Below are positions 31,017-43,010 of a DNA stretch of 64,000 bases, piece by piece; position 1 is the stretch's first letter; every line of letters begins with the position of its first letter. The stretch comes from Aquabacterium sp. OR-4. Its GTDB lineage: Bacteria; Pseudomonadota; Gammaproteobacteria; Burkholderiales; Burkholderiaceae_C. A model generated the notes under the pieces. That model did no database searches and was not told the origin of the DNA. It saw only the letters and a list, made by a program, of their open reading frames with translations. The position numbers and the translations under genes were made by a program. The stretch is taken from contig NZ_JAOCQD020000001.1 in the NCBI RefSeq assembly GCF_025290835.2, positions 620,001 through 684,000 on the forward strand, in the 5' to 3' direction.

Positions 31017-31177
31017 TTGTCCCGAGCCGTCCAGGGAGATCCAAAGTCTCCAGGCCACTTCCAGCCGCCGCCGCAGTAGTTTTTGCAGTAGTCCTGAAAT
31101 CATCAGGCCATCGCGAAAAAGTTACTGCAGCGCCCTCAACCCGAGAGCGCGCGGACAGCGCGCACAGGAGCTGGAAG

Positions 31178-32500
31178 ATGGCATTGGAATTGATCAAGAA
31201 CGAGCGGGTGATCGAGGCGCTGGCGCCCGGCGCGAAGCGGCTGACCGACGGTGGCGGGCTGTACCTGCTGCCTGCGGCCAAGCTTGGCGGCCAGCATGGC
31301 TGGCGCTTCGACTACGTCTTCGAAGGCAAGCGCAAGACGATCAGCCTGGGGATCTTCCCCGCGGTCAGCCTGGCCGGTGCCCGAGGCAAGGCGCTCGATG
31401 CCCGCAAGCAGCTGGCTCTGGGCATCAACCCGAGCGACAAACGCAAGCAGGTCAAGGCAGCGCAGGCCTCGCAGCTCGAGGCAGAGCGCCGGGCCCAGGC
31501 CGGCGAGGCGCCCATCGGTTCGTTCGAAGAAGTGGCGCGACGCTGGTACGCCAAGAACGAAGAAGGCTGGACGGCGTCATATGCGCCCAAGGTGCTGCGC
31601 AGGCTCGAAATCCATGTCTTCCCCTACATCGGTGCGCGCCCCATCGCGTCCATCGAGCCGCCGGCCGTGCTGGAGGTGTGCCGGCGCGTCGAGGAGCAGG
31701 GCACGATCGAGACGGCCCACCGTGCGTTGGAGCACTGCTCGAACGTCTTCCGTCTCGCCATTGCCGAACGGCTCCTGCCCAGCGACCCCTGCCGTGACCT
31801 GCGCGGTGCGCTGAAGAAGCCGGTGTCCAAGCGCTTCGCAGCCATCACCGACCCGGCCGAGCTGGCCGATCTGCTGAAGGCCACGTACGCGTACCAGGGC
31901 ACACTGGTGGTTCGGGCTGCACTGAAGCTGGCGCCGATGCTGTTCCTCCGCCCTGGCGAGCTGAGGCAGGCGAGGTGGGAAGAGTTCGACCTGGACCATG
32001 GGATGTGGTTTGTGCCGTCCATGCGCATGAAGCGCGTCAAGGCCGAAAAAAGGAGTGGCGCGCCGCACTATGTGCCCTTGCCCAAGCAGGCGGTGGACAT
32101 CCTGGAGGATCTCTTCTGCCTGACGGGCAAGACGGGCTTCGTGTTTCCCGCCGAGGGCCGGCCGGGCCGGACCATGTCCAACGGCACCGTCAATGCCGCG
32201 CTGCGGGCCCTGGGTTACACGGCCGAGGTGGTCACCGGCCACGGCTTCCGCGCCACCGCGCGGACCCTGATTGCCGAAGTGTTGTCGATGGACGTGGCCG
32301 CGGTCGAAATGCAGCTGGCCCACGAGGTGAAAGACGCCAACGGCGACGCCTACAACCGCGCCGAGTACATCCTGAAGCGTCAGGAAATCATGCAGGCCTG
32401 GGCCGACTACCTGGATGAACTGCGGGAAGGCCGTGCGGATCTGCGGCGGCATGCAGTGCTGCCGGCGTTCAAGCCGGTGACGTTGCGGTTGGCGGCGTAG
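31178..32500 (+). CDS. int: P4-type tyrosine integrase
   Basis: A 440-residue site-specific recombinase. The N-terminal DUF4102-like arm-binding domain has LTDGGGLYLL and KRKTISLGIFPAVSLAGAR; the core-binding region follows; the catalytic domain has Arg in LRPGELRQARWEE, HGFRATARTL (His-x-x-Arg), QLAHEV (His) and the nucleophile Tyr in YNRAEYI. These enzymes insert islands at the 3' ends of tRNA genes; it lies 240 bases from tRNA-Phe, in the expected orientation. The ATG at 31178 follows GGAGCTGGAAG. Confidence 0.96.
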   Translation: MALELIKNERVIEALAPGAKRLTDGGGLYLLPAAKLGGQHGWRFDYVFEGKRKTISLGIFPAVSLAGARGKALDARKQLALGINPSDKRKQVKAAQASQLEAERRAQAGEAPIGSFEEVARRWYAKNEEGWTASYAPKVLRRLEIHVFPYIGARPIASIEPPAVLEVCRRVEEQGTIETAHRALEHCSNVFRLAIAERLLPSDPCRDLRGALKKPVSKRFAAITDPAELADLLKATYAYQGTLVVRAALKLAPMLFLRPGELRQARWEEFDLDHGMWFVPSMRMKRVKAEKRSGAPHYVPLPKQAVDILEDLFCLTGKTGFVFPAEGRPGRTMSNGTVNAALRALGYTAEVVTGHGFRATARTLIAEVLSMDVAAVEMQLAHEVKDANGDAYNRAEYILKRQEIMQAWADYLDELREGRADLRRHAVLPAFKPVTLRLAA

Positions 32501-32771
32501 GGGTGAAGGGTCCGGCACCTGCCGGATGTTTCGGTGGCCGGGCGGAGCTGGGTCACTGATTCCCAGCTGCAGGGCGATCGAGACGGGGAGCAAGACGTGA
32601 ACCTGACCCCTCCTCAGTTCGGTCCGCGTTAGACTGGTTGCGGGTGTCGAGGGTGCGGCGCGCTGCACCCGCTGACGACCCCGAGCAGCCATAGGTCCTT
32701 CCTGAGAGCTGCCGCATGACGGATGCGACAACTTACGCGCTGGCCATCCTGGTAGCAGCCGTTCGTGGCCA

Positions 32772-32918
32772 ATGGGAGTCGGCCAGTTCCTGCCGGTCGG
32801 TGCACGGAGCAGCGAAGCCCCGTTGGGCAAAGCCATGCAGGGCAAATGCGAAGGTGATGAGGTGTCGATTCAGATCGCTCTAGTCCGGCAGCAGTTTGAG
32901 GTCCTGCGGGTCGACTAG
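32772..32918 (+). pseudogene. Remnant of a GreA/GreB-family C-terminal domain
   Basis: A 48-codon frame whose translation, APLGKAMQGKCEGDEV followed by FEVLRVD, matches the end of GreA/GreB-type transcription elongation factors (usual pattern: SPLG.ALLGK..GDEV....). The N-terminal coiled coil that enters the RNA polymerase channel is not present upstream in any frame. The rest of 32,501-33,235 shows no other gene that I can support. Confidence 0.5.
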
Positions 32919-33235
32919 GCCGCAAGAAGGCCCACTGGCAGCGGTTGGGCAGCACGAAGAAACAACCAGACCACCTGCAACCCGTGCGCGTGGCCGAAAC
33001 CCGATCTGAAGACCCCTCCTACCAGCCCGGGCTCGGAAGTCCATGCCCTCGGTGAGGACCGGTTGCCCCCATTCAGGTTCACTGGCGGCGAAGCAATGCG
33101 GCCGACGTCAAGCGGACAGATGACTTTGACTTGCCAATGCAGCGTGCGCCAGCGCACCGACGCGCGGGGCCGCCGCCTTGAAGATGCCTGTTGCCGCACC
33201 CACCGGTGTCGGCAGCACTTTCAAGGAGCATCGGC
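32919..33235. other. Non-coding stretch
   Basis: No convincing coding frame, tRNA or repeat is visible. The only notable site is AAGGAG just before the small gene at 33236. Confidence 0.5.
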
Positions 33236-33373
33236 ATGAACAACAAGCGAACGCGCGGCAACAAGGAAGCGAAGAAGCCCAAGCAAGGCCCACGCGTGGC
33301 GCCGCAGCCGGCCGGTGGCGTGAACGCGCCCACGCTGACTGGCTCGCAGAAGCCGCACCTGGTCAAGAAGTGA
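33236..33373 (+). CDS. Small basic protein (45 aa)
   Basis: Starts MNNKRTRGNKEAKKPKQGP: strongly basic and Gly/Pro-rich N-terminus, ending SQKPHLVKK. AAGGAGCATCGGC places a good ribosome-binding site 8 bases before the ATG. No domain recognised; nucleic-acid binding is possible from charge alone. Its TGA overlaps the GTG of the DUF1488 gene, which supports it being real. Confidence 0.6.
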   Translation: MNNKRTRGNKEAKKPKQGPRVAPQPAGGVNAPTLTGSQKPHLVKK

Positions 33374-33657
33374 GACCCCCGTTGACGCCTCGCTCCCTGC
33401 CGTCTCCCGAATTCCACGGCGAGTCCGACGCCTTGCGCTTCTGGGTGTCCACGGCGGATCAAGCCTCGGTGGGGGCCAGCGTGTCGCGGTCAGTGCTGCA
33501 CTACCGGTTCAACGGTCGAGACGATGGCAGCGACGCAGTGAGCGTGTATGCCGCCAACCGCGCGCTGATCGACGCGGCGGTGCTGCGCCGCGTGGTGGCC
33601 GGCTCGCGCGAACCCGTGATGGTGCGCGAACACGATCTACCCGTGCCGCCACGCTAA
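33370..33657 (+). CDS. DUF1488-family protein
   Basis: A 95-residue protein with the DUF1488 layout: FHGESDALRFWVST, a central SRSVLHYRF stretch, then VYAANRALIDAAVLRRVV. Function unknown; homologues are scattered in proteobacteria. The GTG at 33370 overlaps the stop of the preceding small gene by 3 bases (gTGA), suggesting coupling. Confidence 0.65.
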   Translation: MRPPLTPRSLPSPEFHGESDALRFWVSTADQASVGASVSRSVLHYRFNGRDDGSDAVSVYAANRALIDAAVLRRVVAGSREPVMVREHDLPVPPR

Positions 33658-33694
33658 GCCCAAGGCGGGCACCCAACTCTGCCGGGGCATTGCC

Positions 33695-33844
33695 ATGCTG
33701 TACACGATTGCTGTCGTTCTTTTGATCTTTTGGCTGCTGGGCCTGGTGACGTCCACCACCCTGGGCGGCTTCATCCCCATCCTTCTGGTGATTGCGCTGG
33801 TGATGGTGCTGGTCAATGTCATCTCGGGACGACGCCCGCTCTGA
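33695..33844 (+). CDS. lmo0937-type small membrane protein (49 aa)
   Basis: Two hydrophobic segments, MLYTIAVVLLIFWLLGLVTS and FIPILLVIALVMVLVNVI, separated by TTLGG and ending SGRRPL. This is the pattern of the lmo0937/DUF5670 family, two-helix membrane peptides often induced by stress. In many Burkholderiales such a gene accompanies CsbD and BON genes, as in this island. Confidence 0.82.
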   Translation: MLYTIAVVLLIFWLLGLVTSTTLGGFIPILLVIALVMVLVNVISGRRPL

Positions 33845-33889
33845 AGCGCTTCCATTCCACCCGTTTCACCCTTTCAGGAGGCCCCCCCA

Positions 33890-34250
33890 AGGTCCCACTC
33901 CCTTCTGTCGGCACTCCGGTTCGCAGAGCTGGCTGTGGCGGCATCGATGTTGCTGTTCGCAGCGGCCTGCGCCACGCAACAGCCCCCCGCGGCACAGATC
34001 TCGGCTGCCGCAGCCGTGCTGGCCCATGGGGCCGGCGCCGGCGGCACCGCGTTCGCCTCAGCCGACATGCAACTGGCGCGCAACAAGATGCAACGCGCCA
34101 ACGCCGCCATGACCGACAAGGACTACCCGATGGCGCTGGCGAGGTCGCGCGAGGCCCCGGGTTGACGCGCAGCTGGCCACAAAGCCAAAGCCAAGACCGA
34201 GTCGACCAAGGCTCGGAAGAGCGCCAGCGATGCCCGCGAAGGCAAGCTAA
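33890..34250 (+). pseudogene. Broken DUF4398 lipoprotein gene
   Basis: The conceptual product has a lipoprotein signal (ELAVAASMLLFAAAC with the lipobox Cys) and the DUF4398 pattern (GGTAFASADMQLARNKMQRANAAMTDKDYPMAL). No start codon lies where the Shine-Dalgarno-like CAGGAGG (33875-33881) would need it; the nearest is an internal GTG at 33935. The frame ends at a TGA (34163-34165), while the expected continuation is split: VDAQLA in another frame, then KAKAKTESTKARKSASDA back in the first. Two compensating indels and a lost start point to decay. Confidence 0.6.
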
Positions 34251-34251
34251 G

Positions 34252-34587
34252 GTTGCGCCGCCGAGCGACCCGTACCCGGCACTGTGCCTGCAGCCGCCCC
34301 CGCTTTCCCAGCTGGACGGCAGCGACATCCGCTTCACACTGCCCATCACGCTGTGGGACACCGCGCTGGACGCCAGCCCGTAGGGACTGCCCGCGGGCGA
34401 TGCTATCTGGGTCGAACTGCAGCTGAGCTTCACGCTGGAGGGCGTGTGCCGCGCCAGCGGTGCCGGCCAGCGACGACCTGCGGGGCCTGCTGCAGCCCGT
34501 CGGCAGAGGCTCGGAGGACGGGTGCTTCGAAGCAACTCGCTGCCCCGCGTGCGCTGTCGAACAGACGCCATCGGCACCAGGCCCTAG
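34252..34587 (+). pseudogene. Remnant of an unknown gene with an in-frame stop
   Basis: One frame reads like protein on both sides of a TAG at 34381-34383: LCLQPPPLSQLDGSDIRF and LPITLWDTALDASP before, AIWVELQLSFTLEGVC after, and stays open to a TAG at 34585-34587. No start codon or Shine-Dalgarno is obvious. I do not recognise the family. Confidence 0.35.
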
Positions 34588-34654
34588 AAGCCTTCATCCA
34601 CGCTGGCCTTTCGGGCCAGGGTGCCCCTTCCCAACAACCGCCCGAGGCATCATC

Positions 34655-35281
34655 ATGAAGAATGTCCTGCACCCCATTTCCCTGGCAGCCCTGGCCCTGG
34701 TTGCCAGCCTAGGCGCCGCCGCACCCGCCTTGACCCTGGTGGCAGGGCCCACCACGTCGGTGGATGTCAGCGTCACCGAATCCACCCAGCTGGCCCTGGG
34801 CTGGAGCGTGAAGAAGACGCTGCTGGGCAAGACCCTCTTCAACGGCGGCGGCAGCAAGGTGGGCAAGGTCGAAGACCTGATCATCTCGCCCGACCGCAAC
34901 GTGTCCTATGTCATCGTCGGTGCGGGGGGCTTCATCGGCATCGGCCGCCACGACGTGGCCATCCCGGTCAACCAGATCCAGAACCGCGCCGGCAAGCTGG
35001 TGATGCCCACGGCCACCAAGGAAAGCCTCAAGGCGCTGCCCGCCTTCGCCGACACCAACGGCAGCGCGCGCCGCGACCAGTTCCTGGCCGCCGTCGAGCG
35101 CGACATCGCCGAGGGCAATGACCGGGTCTTGACCCTGGAGAAGGCCGTCGATGGTGCAGCCGCCGAGGCCAAGCTGGACGAAATGAAGCAGGCCCCGGCC
35201 GCGCGCTGGCGCGAATTTGAAGCCAGCGTCAGCGCTGCCACGGCGAAGCTGCGTCGCAACATCGACCAGACCGTCGGCTGA
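34655..35281 (+). CDS. Exported PRC-barrel protein
   Basis: A 208-residue protein: signal peptide (residues 1-26), then a PRC-barrel beta domain (GWSVKKTLLGKTLFN, KVGKVEDLIISPDRNVSYVIVG, FIGIGRHDVAIPV), and a helical C-terminus with QFLAAVERDIAEG and Ala/Arg-rich helices. PRC-barrels occur in photosynthetic reaction-centre H subunits, RimM and stress proteins; export suggests a periplasmic binding role. The preceding sequence GAGGCATCATC gives a usable ribosome site. Confidence 0.85.
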   Translation: MKNVLHPISLAALALVASLGAAAPALTLVAGPTTSVDVSVTESTQLALGWSVKKTLLGKTLFNGGGSKVGKVEDLIISPDRNVSYVIVGAGGFIGIGRHDVAIPVNQIQNRAGKLVMPTATKESLKALPAFADTNGSARRDQFLAAVERDIAEGNDRVLTLEKAVDGAAAEAKLDEMKQAPAARWREFEASVSAATAKLRRNIDQTVG

Positions 35282-35314
35282 GCGCCCAGCAGGCCCCGAT
35301 CAGCCCGCGACGGC

Positions 35315-38040
<2,726 letters not shown>

Positions 38041-38044
<4 letters not shown>

Positions 38045-39429
38045 GCGGCACACGCATCGAAGAGGACAGCTTCGGCACGATCGAGGTGCCGCTGCGAGCG
38101 CTGTGGGGCGCACAGACGCAGCGCAGCCTGCACTTTTTCGCCATCGGTGAACAAGGCATGCCGCCCCCGCTGGTGCATGCGATGGCCCAGGTCAAGCGTG
38201 CCGCGGCGCTGGTGAACGCCGAATTGGGCTTGCTGAACCCGGCCAAGGCCAGCGCCATCGCCGACGCCGCGCTGCAGGTGGCCGCGGGTGAACACGACGC
38301 GCAGTTCCCTTTGTCCATGTGGCAGACCGGTTCGGGCACGCAAAGCCACATGAACATGAACGAGGTGCTGGCCAATCTGGCCTCGCTGGCACTCGGTGGC
38401 GGCCTGGGCAGTGAACGGTGGGTGCACCCGCATGACGACGTGAACCTGGGCCAGAGCTCCAACGACGTGTTCCCCACCGCCATGCACATGGTGGTGGCAC
38501 TGCGCATGCCGGCGCTGCTGGCCGCGCTGCAGCGTCTTCGCCTGGCGCTGCAGGCGCGGGCGCACGCCTGGGCGGACCTGATCAAGGTGGGCCGCACCCA
38601 CCTGCAGGACGCCACGCCGGTGACCCTGGGCCAGGAGTTCGACGCCTATGACGCGCAACTGGCACTCGTCGAAACGGTGCTGCTGCAGGCCCAGCCGGCG
38701 CTGCACGCGCTGGCCATCGGTGGCACCGCGGTTGGCAACGGGCTGAACACGCACCCTGCCTTCGGCGAGCGCGTGGTGCAGGTGCTGGCCACCCAGCTGG
38801 GCCTGCCCTTCACGGTGGCCGCCAACCGCCTGGCCGCCACCGCCGGGCATGAAGCGCTGGTGGCGCTGCACAGCGCCTTTCGCCTGCTGGCGGTGGCGCT
38901 CACCAAGCTGGGCAGCGACCTGCGGCTGATGGGCAGCGGCCCGCGCGCGGGCTTGGGCGAGATCAATCTGCCCGCCAATGAGCCCGGCAGCTCCATCATG
39001 CCGGGCAAGGTGAACCCCACGCAGGTGGAGGCACTGCTGATGGTGTGCCAGCAGGTGATGGGGCACGACGTGGCGGTGGGCATCGCCGGCGCGCAGGGCC
39101 AGTTCGAGCTGAACACCGGCAAGCCGCTGATCGCCTTCAACCTGCTGGACAGCCAACGCCTGCTGACCGATGCCATCACGGGTCTGGCGGCGCACTGCGT
39201 GGAGGGGCTGACGGCCAACGCTGAGCGCCTGCAGTGGCAACTCGACCGGTCACTGATGGGGGTGACCGCGCTGTCACCCCACATTGGGCACGAACGCGCG
39301 GCGCGCATCGCTCAGCACGCGCAGGCCCACGGCCTGACGCTGCGCGAAGCGGCGCTGAAGGCTGGCGGGCTCAGCGCGGCCGAGTTCGACACCTGGGTGG
39401 ACGCCCGCCGCATGCTGGCCCCGGGCTGA
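38041..39429 (+). CDS. fumC: Class II fumarate hydratase (island copy)
   Basis: A 462-residue homotetrameric, iron-free fumarase. Diagnostic segments are WQTGSGTQSHMNMNEV, HPHDDVNLGQSSNDVFPTAMH, GRTHLQDATPVTLGQEF, and the signature GSSIMPGKVNPTQ. Starts within the acnA stop (ATGA at 38041-38044). Iron-independent fumarase together with AcnA keeps the citric acid cycle running when Fe-S enzymes are damaged by oxidants. Confidence 0.95.
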
Positions 39430-39463
39430 CGCAAGCCGGCCCGCCGTTGGGCACGGATGCGCC

Positions 39464-41110
39464 TCAGACCAGGTGCCGTACCTCTTGGTGGTCCAACTCA
39501 CGCACCAGGCGGCGCAGCACCAGATCACTGACACCACCCTGCTTGGCCAGGCGCCGCAGCGCGTCGCGTTCGGCACGCAGGCCCACCAACCGTACCTGGC
39601 GTTCAACATGGTCGTCGCGCCCGCGCGAAGCCGGGCTTACGCCGTCGGCATGGCGGGCCAGGCGCTGCTGGTATTCGTTGATCACCACCTTCGTCGCCTT
39701 GGCCAGGCGCCGCGCGGTGGCAGCATTGACCTCCGTGCCCTCGACACGCTGCGCAAGCTCGCCAGGCATGGCCTCGATGGCGGTGATGGCCTCCAGCGTC
39801 GCGGCCTGTCGCATCTGGTCGAGCGCCGCCGGCTGCCAGGGCTCGGCGGGCAGCTCCAGCCCCCTCAGCACCCGCGGCAGCACCAGCGTGGCCAGCACCA
39901 TGGACAGCACGATCACCCCGGCCGCCAGCACCACCGCCAGGTCACGCACCGGGAAGGGTTTGCCATCGGCCAGCGCCAGCGGCAAGGTCATCACCGCCGC
40001 CAGGGTCACCGCACCGCGCACCCCGGCCAGCGTGGTGGCCAGCACCGCGCGCAGGCGGAAGGCGGTGGTCGCGTTGGCATCGTGCCGCGTGCCAGAGCCG
40101 GGCCATGGCAGCGACATCCACACCCACGCAAAACGCAGGGCGCCCAGCGCCACAGTGATCAGCGCCATGTTCAGCAGCAGCCAGCCGACGTGGGCATGGC
40201 CGCTGGCCTGCGCCGTGTGCGGGGCAGCGGCCCACAGCGCGGGGATTTGTGAACCCAGCAGCACGAAGATGCTGCCATTCACGGCCGTCTGCACCATGTC
40301 CCACACGGCGGTGCGGCGCAGGCGGGTGGCTGCGTTCCAGCGCCACACGTCGTTGGCGCTCATGGTCACGCCGGCGGCTGCGGCGGCCAGGATGCCGGAA
40401 CACTGCGCCGCTTCGGCCAGCAGGTACACGCCGTAGGGCACCAGCAGCGACAGCAGAATCTGCCCGCCGCCGTCCTCGCCCCAGCGCGCCGACACCCAGC
40501 CGGTGGCGCGTGCCACCAGCCAGGTGGCGCCCACGCCGATGGCCAGCCCGCCCAGCGCCATCCAGACAAAACCGGCCAGCGCCTGGGTCACCGAGAAGCT
40601 GCCGGTCAGCGTGGCGGCCACCGCCACGCGCAGGCACAGCAGGCCCGAGGCATCGTTGAACAGCGCCTCGCCCTGCAGCACGTGCAGCAGCCGCGGCGCG
40701 ATGGGGGAGCGCGCCGCGATGGCTGACACCGCCGTGGGGTCGGTGGGCGACAGCACCGCAGTGAGTGCAAAGGCCACCGCCAGCGGCATGGCCGGAATCA
40801 GCCAGTGGACGAACAGGCCCATGCCCAGCACCGTGAAGACCACCAGGCCCAGCGCCAGCCTCACGATGGAGCGGGCGTCGCGCCGCAGCGCGTCGTTGGG
40901 GATGCGCCAGCCGTCGAGGAACAGCAACGGCGGCAGGAACAGCAGGAAAAAGACCTCCGGCTGCAGCACCGCGGTGCCGAATCCCGCCTGGTGCAAAGCC
41001 GCACCCAAGGCCATCTGCACCAGCGGCACCGGCCAGCCGGTGGCGCGCGCCAGCGCACCGCCCAACACCACGCACAGCAGCGACATCAGCACCAGCGCGG
41101 TGGCTTGCAT
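39464..41110 (-). CDS. CPA1-family Na+/H+ antiporter
   Basis: A 548-residue protein with about 12 membrane helices (1-430) and a cytosolic helical tail. Conserved CPA1 ion-site motifs are present: FFLLFLPPLLFLDGWRI, ALTAVLSPTDPTAV (catalytic Asp) and GEALFNDASGLL (Asn-Asp), and RGAVTLAAVMTLPLAL near helix 11. It exchanges Na+ (or K+) for protons, serving pH and salt homeostasis. It is convergent with fumC, 34 bases apart. Confidence 0.93.
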   Translation of the reverse strand: MQATALVLMSLLCVVLGGALARATGWPVPLVQMALGAALHQAGFGTAVLQPEVFFLLFLPPLLFLDGWRIPNDALRRDARSIVRLALGLVVFTVLGMGLFVHWLIPAMPLAVAFALTAVLSPTDPTAVSAIAARSPIAPRLLHVLQGEALFNDASGLLCLRVAVAATLTGSFSVTQALAGFVWMALGGLAIGVGATWLVARATGWVSARWGEDGGGQILLSLLVPYGVYLLAEAAQCSGILAAAAAGVTMSANDVWRWNAATRLRRTAVWDMVQTAVNGSIFVLLGSQIPALWAAAPHTAQASGHAHVGWLLLNMALITVALGALRFAWVWMSLPWPGSGTRHDANATTAFRLRAVLATTLAGVRGAVTLAAVMTLPLALADGKPFPVRDLAVVLAAGVIVLSMVLATLVLPRVLRGLELPAEPWQPAALDQMRQAATLEAITAIEAMPGELAQRVEGTEVNAATARRLAKATKVVINEYQQRLARHADGVSPASRGRDDHVERQVRLVGLRAERDALRRLAKQGGVSDLVLRRLVRELDHQEVRHLV

Positions 41111-41258
41111 CGGGGTGGCGGCGTGTGGGTTCGGTGGGCAGGTTCAGGCGGCTGCGCCCCGGTGGGGCCCTGCCGCGATGCCGCCCCGGGCTGTTGGAAG
41201 GGCAGGGGCGGCCCGCGGCAGGGCCCCCGGCAAGCGCGCGGGGAACCCAGGCCGCCTG

Positions 41259-41498
41259 TCAGTTTTTCTTCGAAGGAGGCACGTCGTCAAACCAGGCGTC
41301 GGTCGCCTTGCGTTCCCATTCGCTCACCTGCTTCTCGGCTTCGTCCTTGACGATGCCGTAGCGCTCCTGGATCTTGCCGGCCAGTTGCTCACGGCGCCCG
41401 GCGATGACGTCCATGTCATCGTCGGTCAGCTTGCCCCATTGCTCCTTGGCGTGTCCGGTCACTTGTTTCCAGTTGCCTTGAATGCGGTCCCAGTTCAT
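41259..41498 (-). CDS. CsbD-family stress protein
   Basis: A 79-residue hydrophilic protein beginning MNWDRIQGNWKQVTGHAKEQ with WGKLTDDDMDVIAGRREQL, the CsbD/YjbJ signature; the end WERKATDAWFDDVPPSKKN is typical. CsbD proteins are abundant general-stress proteins of unknown mechanism. GGAAAGGA lies a few bases before the ATG at 41498; the longer frame from 41540 is rejected. Confidence 0.93.
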   Translation of the reverse strand: MNWDRIQGNWKQVTGHAKEQWGKLTDDDMDVIAGRREQLAGKIQERYGIVKDEAEKQVSEWERKATDAWFDDVPPSKKN

Positions 41499-41536
41499 GG
41501 TGTGTCCTTTCCGTGAGTTGAAGAAGGTGAGGCCGT

Positions 41537-41851
41537 TCAAGGTCGCACGGCGATTTCGTTCTTCACCTGCTTCACGCCAGCGACCTTCCAGGCCAGCGTT
41601 TCGGCGGTGCTGCGTTCGGTGCTGTTCTTGGCGAAGCCTGACAGCATCACCGTGCCCTTCATGGTTTCAACGCTGATGCTGTTGAAGTCCACATCCGGGT
41701 TGTCGAGGAAGCGGCCCTTGACGGCGGTGGTGATCGCGGTGTCGTCCACATAGGCGCCCACCGATTCCTGGCCGCGGGTGACGGCGCAGCCGGTGGCGGT
41801 GAGCAGGGCCAGGGTGGAAGCGATGGCGACAATCGAAGTACGGAAGTTCAT
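41537..41851 (-). CDS. BON-domain lipoprotein
   Basis: A 104-residue protein with a lipoprotein signal (LALLTATGC, Cys22) and one BON domain (YVDDTAITTAVKGRFL ... VSVETMKGTVMLSGFAKN ... VAGVKQVKNEI in outline). OsmY-like BON lipoproteins are osmotic or envelope stress factors. It is upstream of the CsbD gene on the same strand and probably cotranscribed. Confidence 0.9.
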   Translation of the reverse strand: MNFRTSIVAIASTLALLTATGCAVTRGQESVGAYVDDTAITTAVKGRFLDNPDVDFNSISVETMKGTVMLSGFAKNSTERSTAETLAWKVAGVKQVKNEIAVRP

Positions 41852-41903
41852 GGTGATGCTCCTTGGGGAGTGGAAGAACGGAGGCCGAAGGGGGTTGGGG
41901 CGC

Positions 41904-42488
41904 TCAACCGGTGCGCCGGTACGGGCCGGCGGCTTGCCGCAAGGGCGCGCGGTCGGTGCCGAACATGTGGTCCCAGAAGCGATGGCTCACGCCGTAGCAG
42001 CCAGGGCTTTCAACGCGCTGGTGGTGGCGCGCATGCCAGCGCTGGTGGCGCAAGCGCCACGCGTTGCGGGTCTGGCCGTGGTGGCACAGGTGGTGGGTAA
42101 CGGCATAGGCCAGGTAGCCGGCCAGCACGCCGGCGGTCAGCGCGCAGGCGGGCCACAGGCCGGCCAGGGCCCAAGCCGGGGCGAACACCAACAGCGCAAA
42201 CAGCGGCGCGCTCACCGCTGTGGGGGTGCCGATGCGGGCACCGGGTCGTGTGTGGTGCAACTCGTGCATGCCGCGAAACGGCTGCATGCCGTGCAGCACG
42301 AAGCGGTGCAGCGCGTACTCCAGCACGCTCCACATCAGGTAACCCGCCAGCACGGTGGCCAGCAGCGGCCAGGCCGGCCCAGGGGCGCCCAGCAGCAGCG
42401 CCGCGCCCAGGCCCAGCACCGCCAGGCCATACAGCGCGAAGTCGGCGCGGTAGGCGGTCCTGCTGCTTTCCAGTTCCAGATATCTCAT
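41904..42488 (-). CDS. Sterol desaturase / fatty acid hydroxylase-family protein
   Basis: A 194-residue membrane protein with four or five helices and the di-iron His clusters of the superfamily: HRFVLHG, HELHH, HHLCHH and HARHH. Such enzymes hydroxylate or desaturate lipids or carotenoids in the membrane. The C-terminal RFWDHMFGTDRAP is conserved in the family. It heads the minus-strand group desaturase, BON, CsbD. Confidence 0.88.
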   Translation of the reverse strand: MRYLELESSRTAYRADFALYGLAVLGLGAALLLGAPGPAWPLLATVLAGYLMWSVLEYALHRFVLHGMQPFRGMHELHHTRPGARIGTPTAVSAPLFALLVFAPAWALAGLWPACALTAGVLAGYLAYAVTHHLCHHGQTRNAWRLRHQRWHARHHQRVESPGCYGVSHRFWDHMFGTDRAPLRQAAGPYRRTG

Positions 42489-43010
42489 GCTGTGGCCTTG
42501 TGCAAGGCGCCGCTCGCCCGGAGTGGGCTTGACGGTCGCGCTGTTCGATCACAGTCTGTGTGCTGGGCCGGAGTGGGTCTGTGCGCTGGGGTACACAGGG
42601 CGGCAGGGCGCCCGGCGATGAATGCCGCCTCAGCGTGCCGGAAGGTCCAGCACCAGCACCAGCACCAGCAGCACCCGCGTAGGGGTCAACAGCGCGCCCC
42701 CGGCTACACGGCGCCGGTGCGCGCCTTCACCGGCATGTGGTCGCCGGTCTCGGCAGGGGCGACACGGTGGTTCATGGTGTTGCTTCTTCAGGCCCGAAGG
42801 GCCGCGTGGCGACGGTATCGAGCCACACCGCTGCGCTATGTGCCATGGCGTACAGACCCGCCAGCCACAGGGTCCCAGCATGGGAGCGTGGCATCGGTCC
42901 AAGGCTTTTTGAGGCGGGCTGACCCGCCGAGCCGTGCTAGCACCACCGCCCGCAAGGGTGGGCGCGAACTGCTTCGCCGATCGCCCCACTTTTTCCTACC
43001 TGGAGCTACC
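42489..43010. other. Intergenic stretch without a supported gene
   Basis: It separates two divergent genes and must hold their promoters, but I see no clear -35/-10 pair. It contains a short CAGCAC repeat and a GGAG just before the TTG start of the next gene. Short frames here look like chance. Confidence 0.5.
42648..42671. repeat. CAGCAC hexamer microrepeat
   Basis: Three to four direct copies of CAGCAC in non-coding DNA. Confidence 0.7.

Noticed and set aside
31577..32845. Long minus-strand frame opposite the integrase
   Set aside because: Shadow of the integrase gene caused by GC-rich codon bias; translation is low complexity without motifs.
42630..42989. 119-codon minus-strand frame between the desaturase and PEP-CTERM genes
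   Set aside because: Composition is irregular, the VLVLVL run derives from the CAGCAC repeat, and it covers the likely promoter region.
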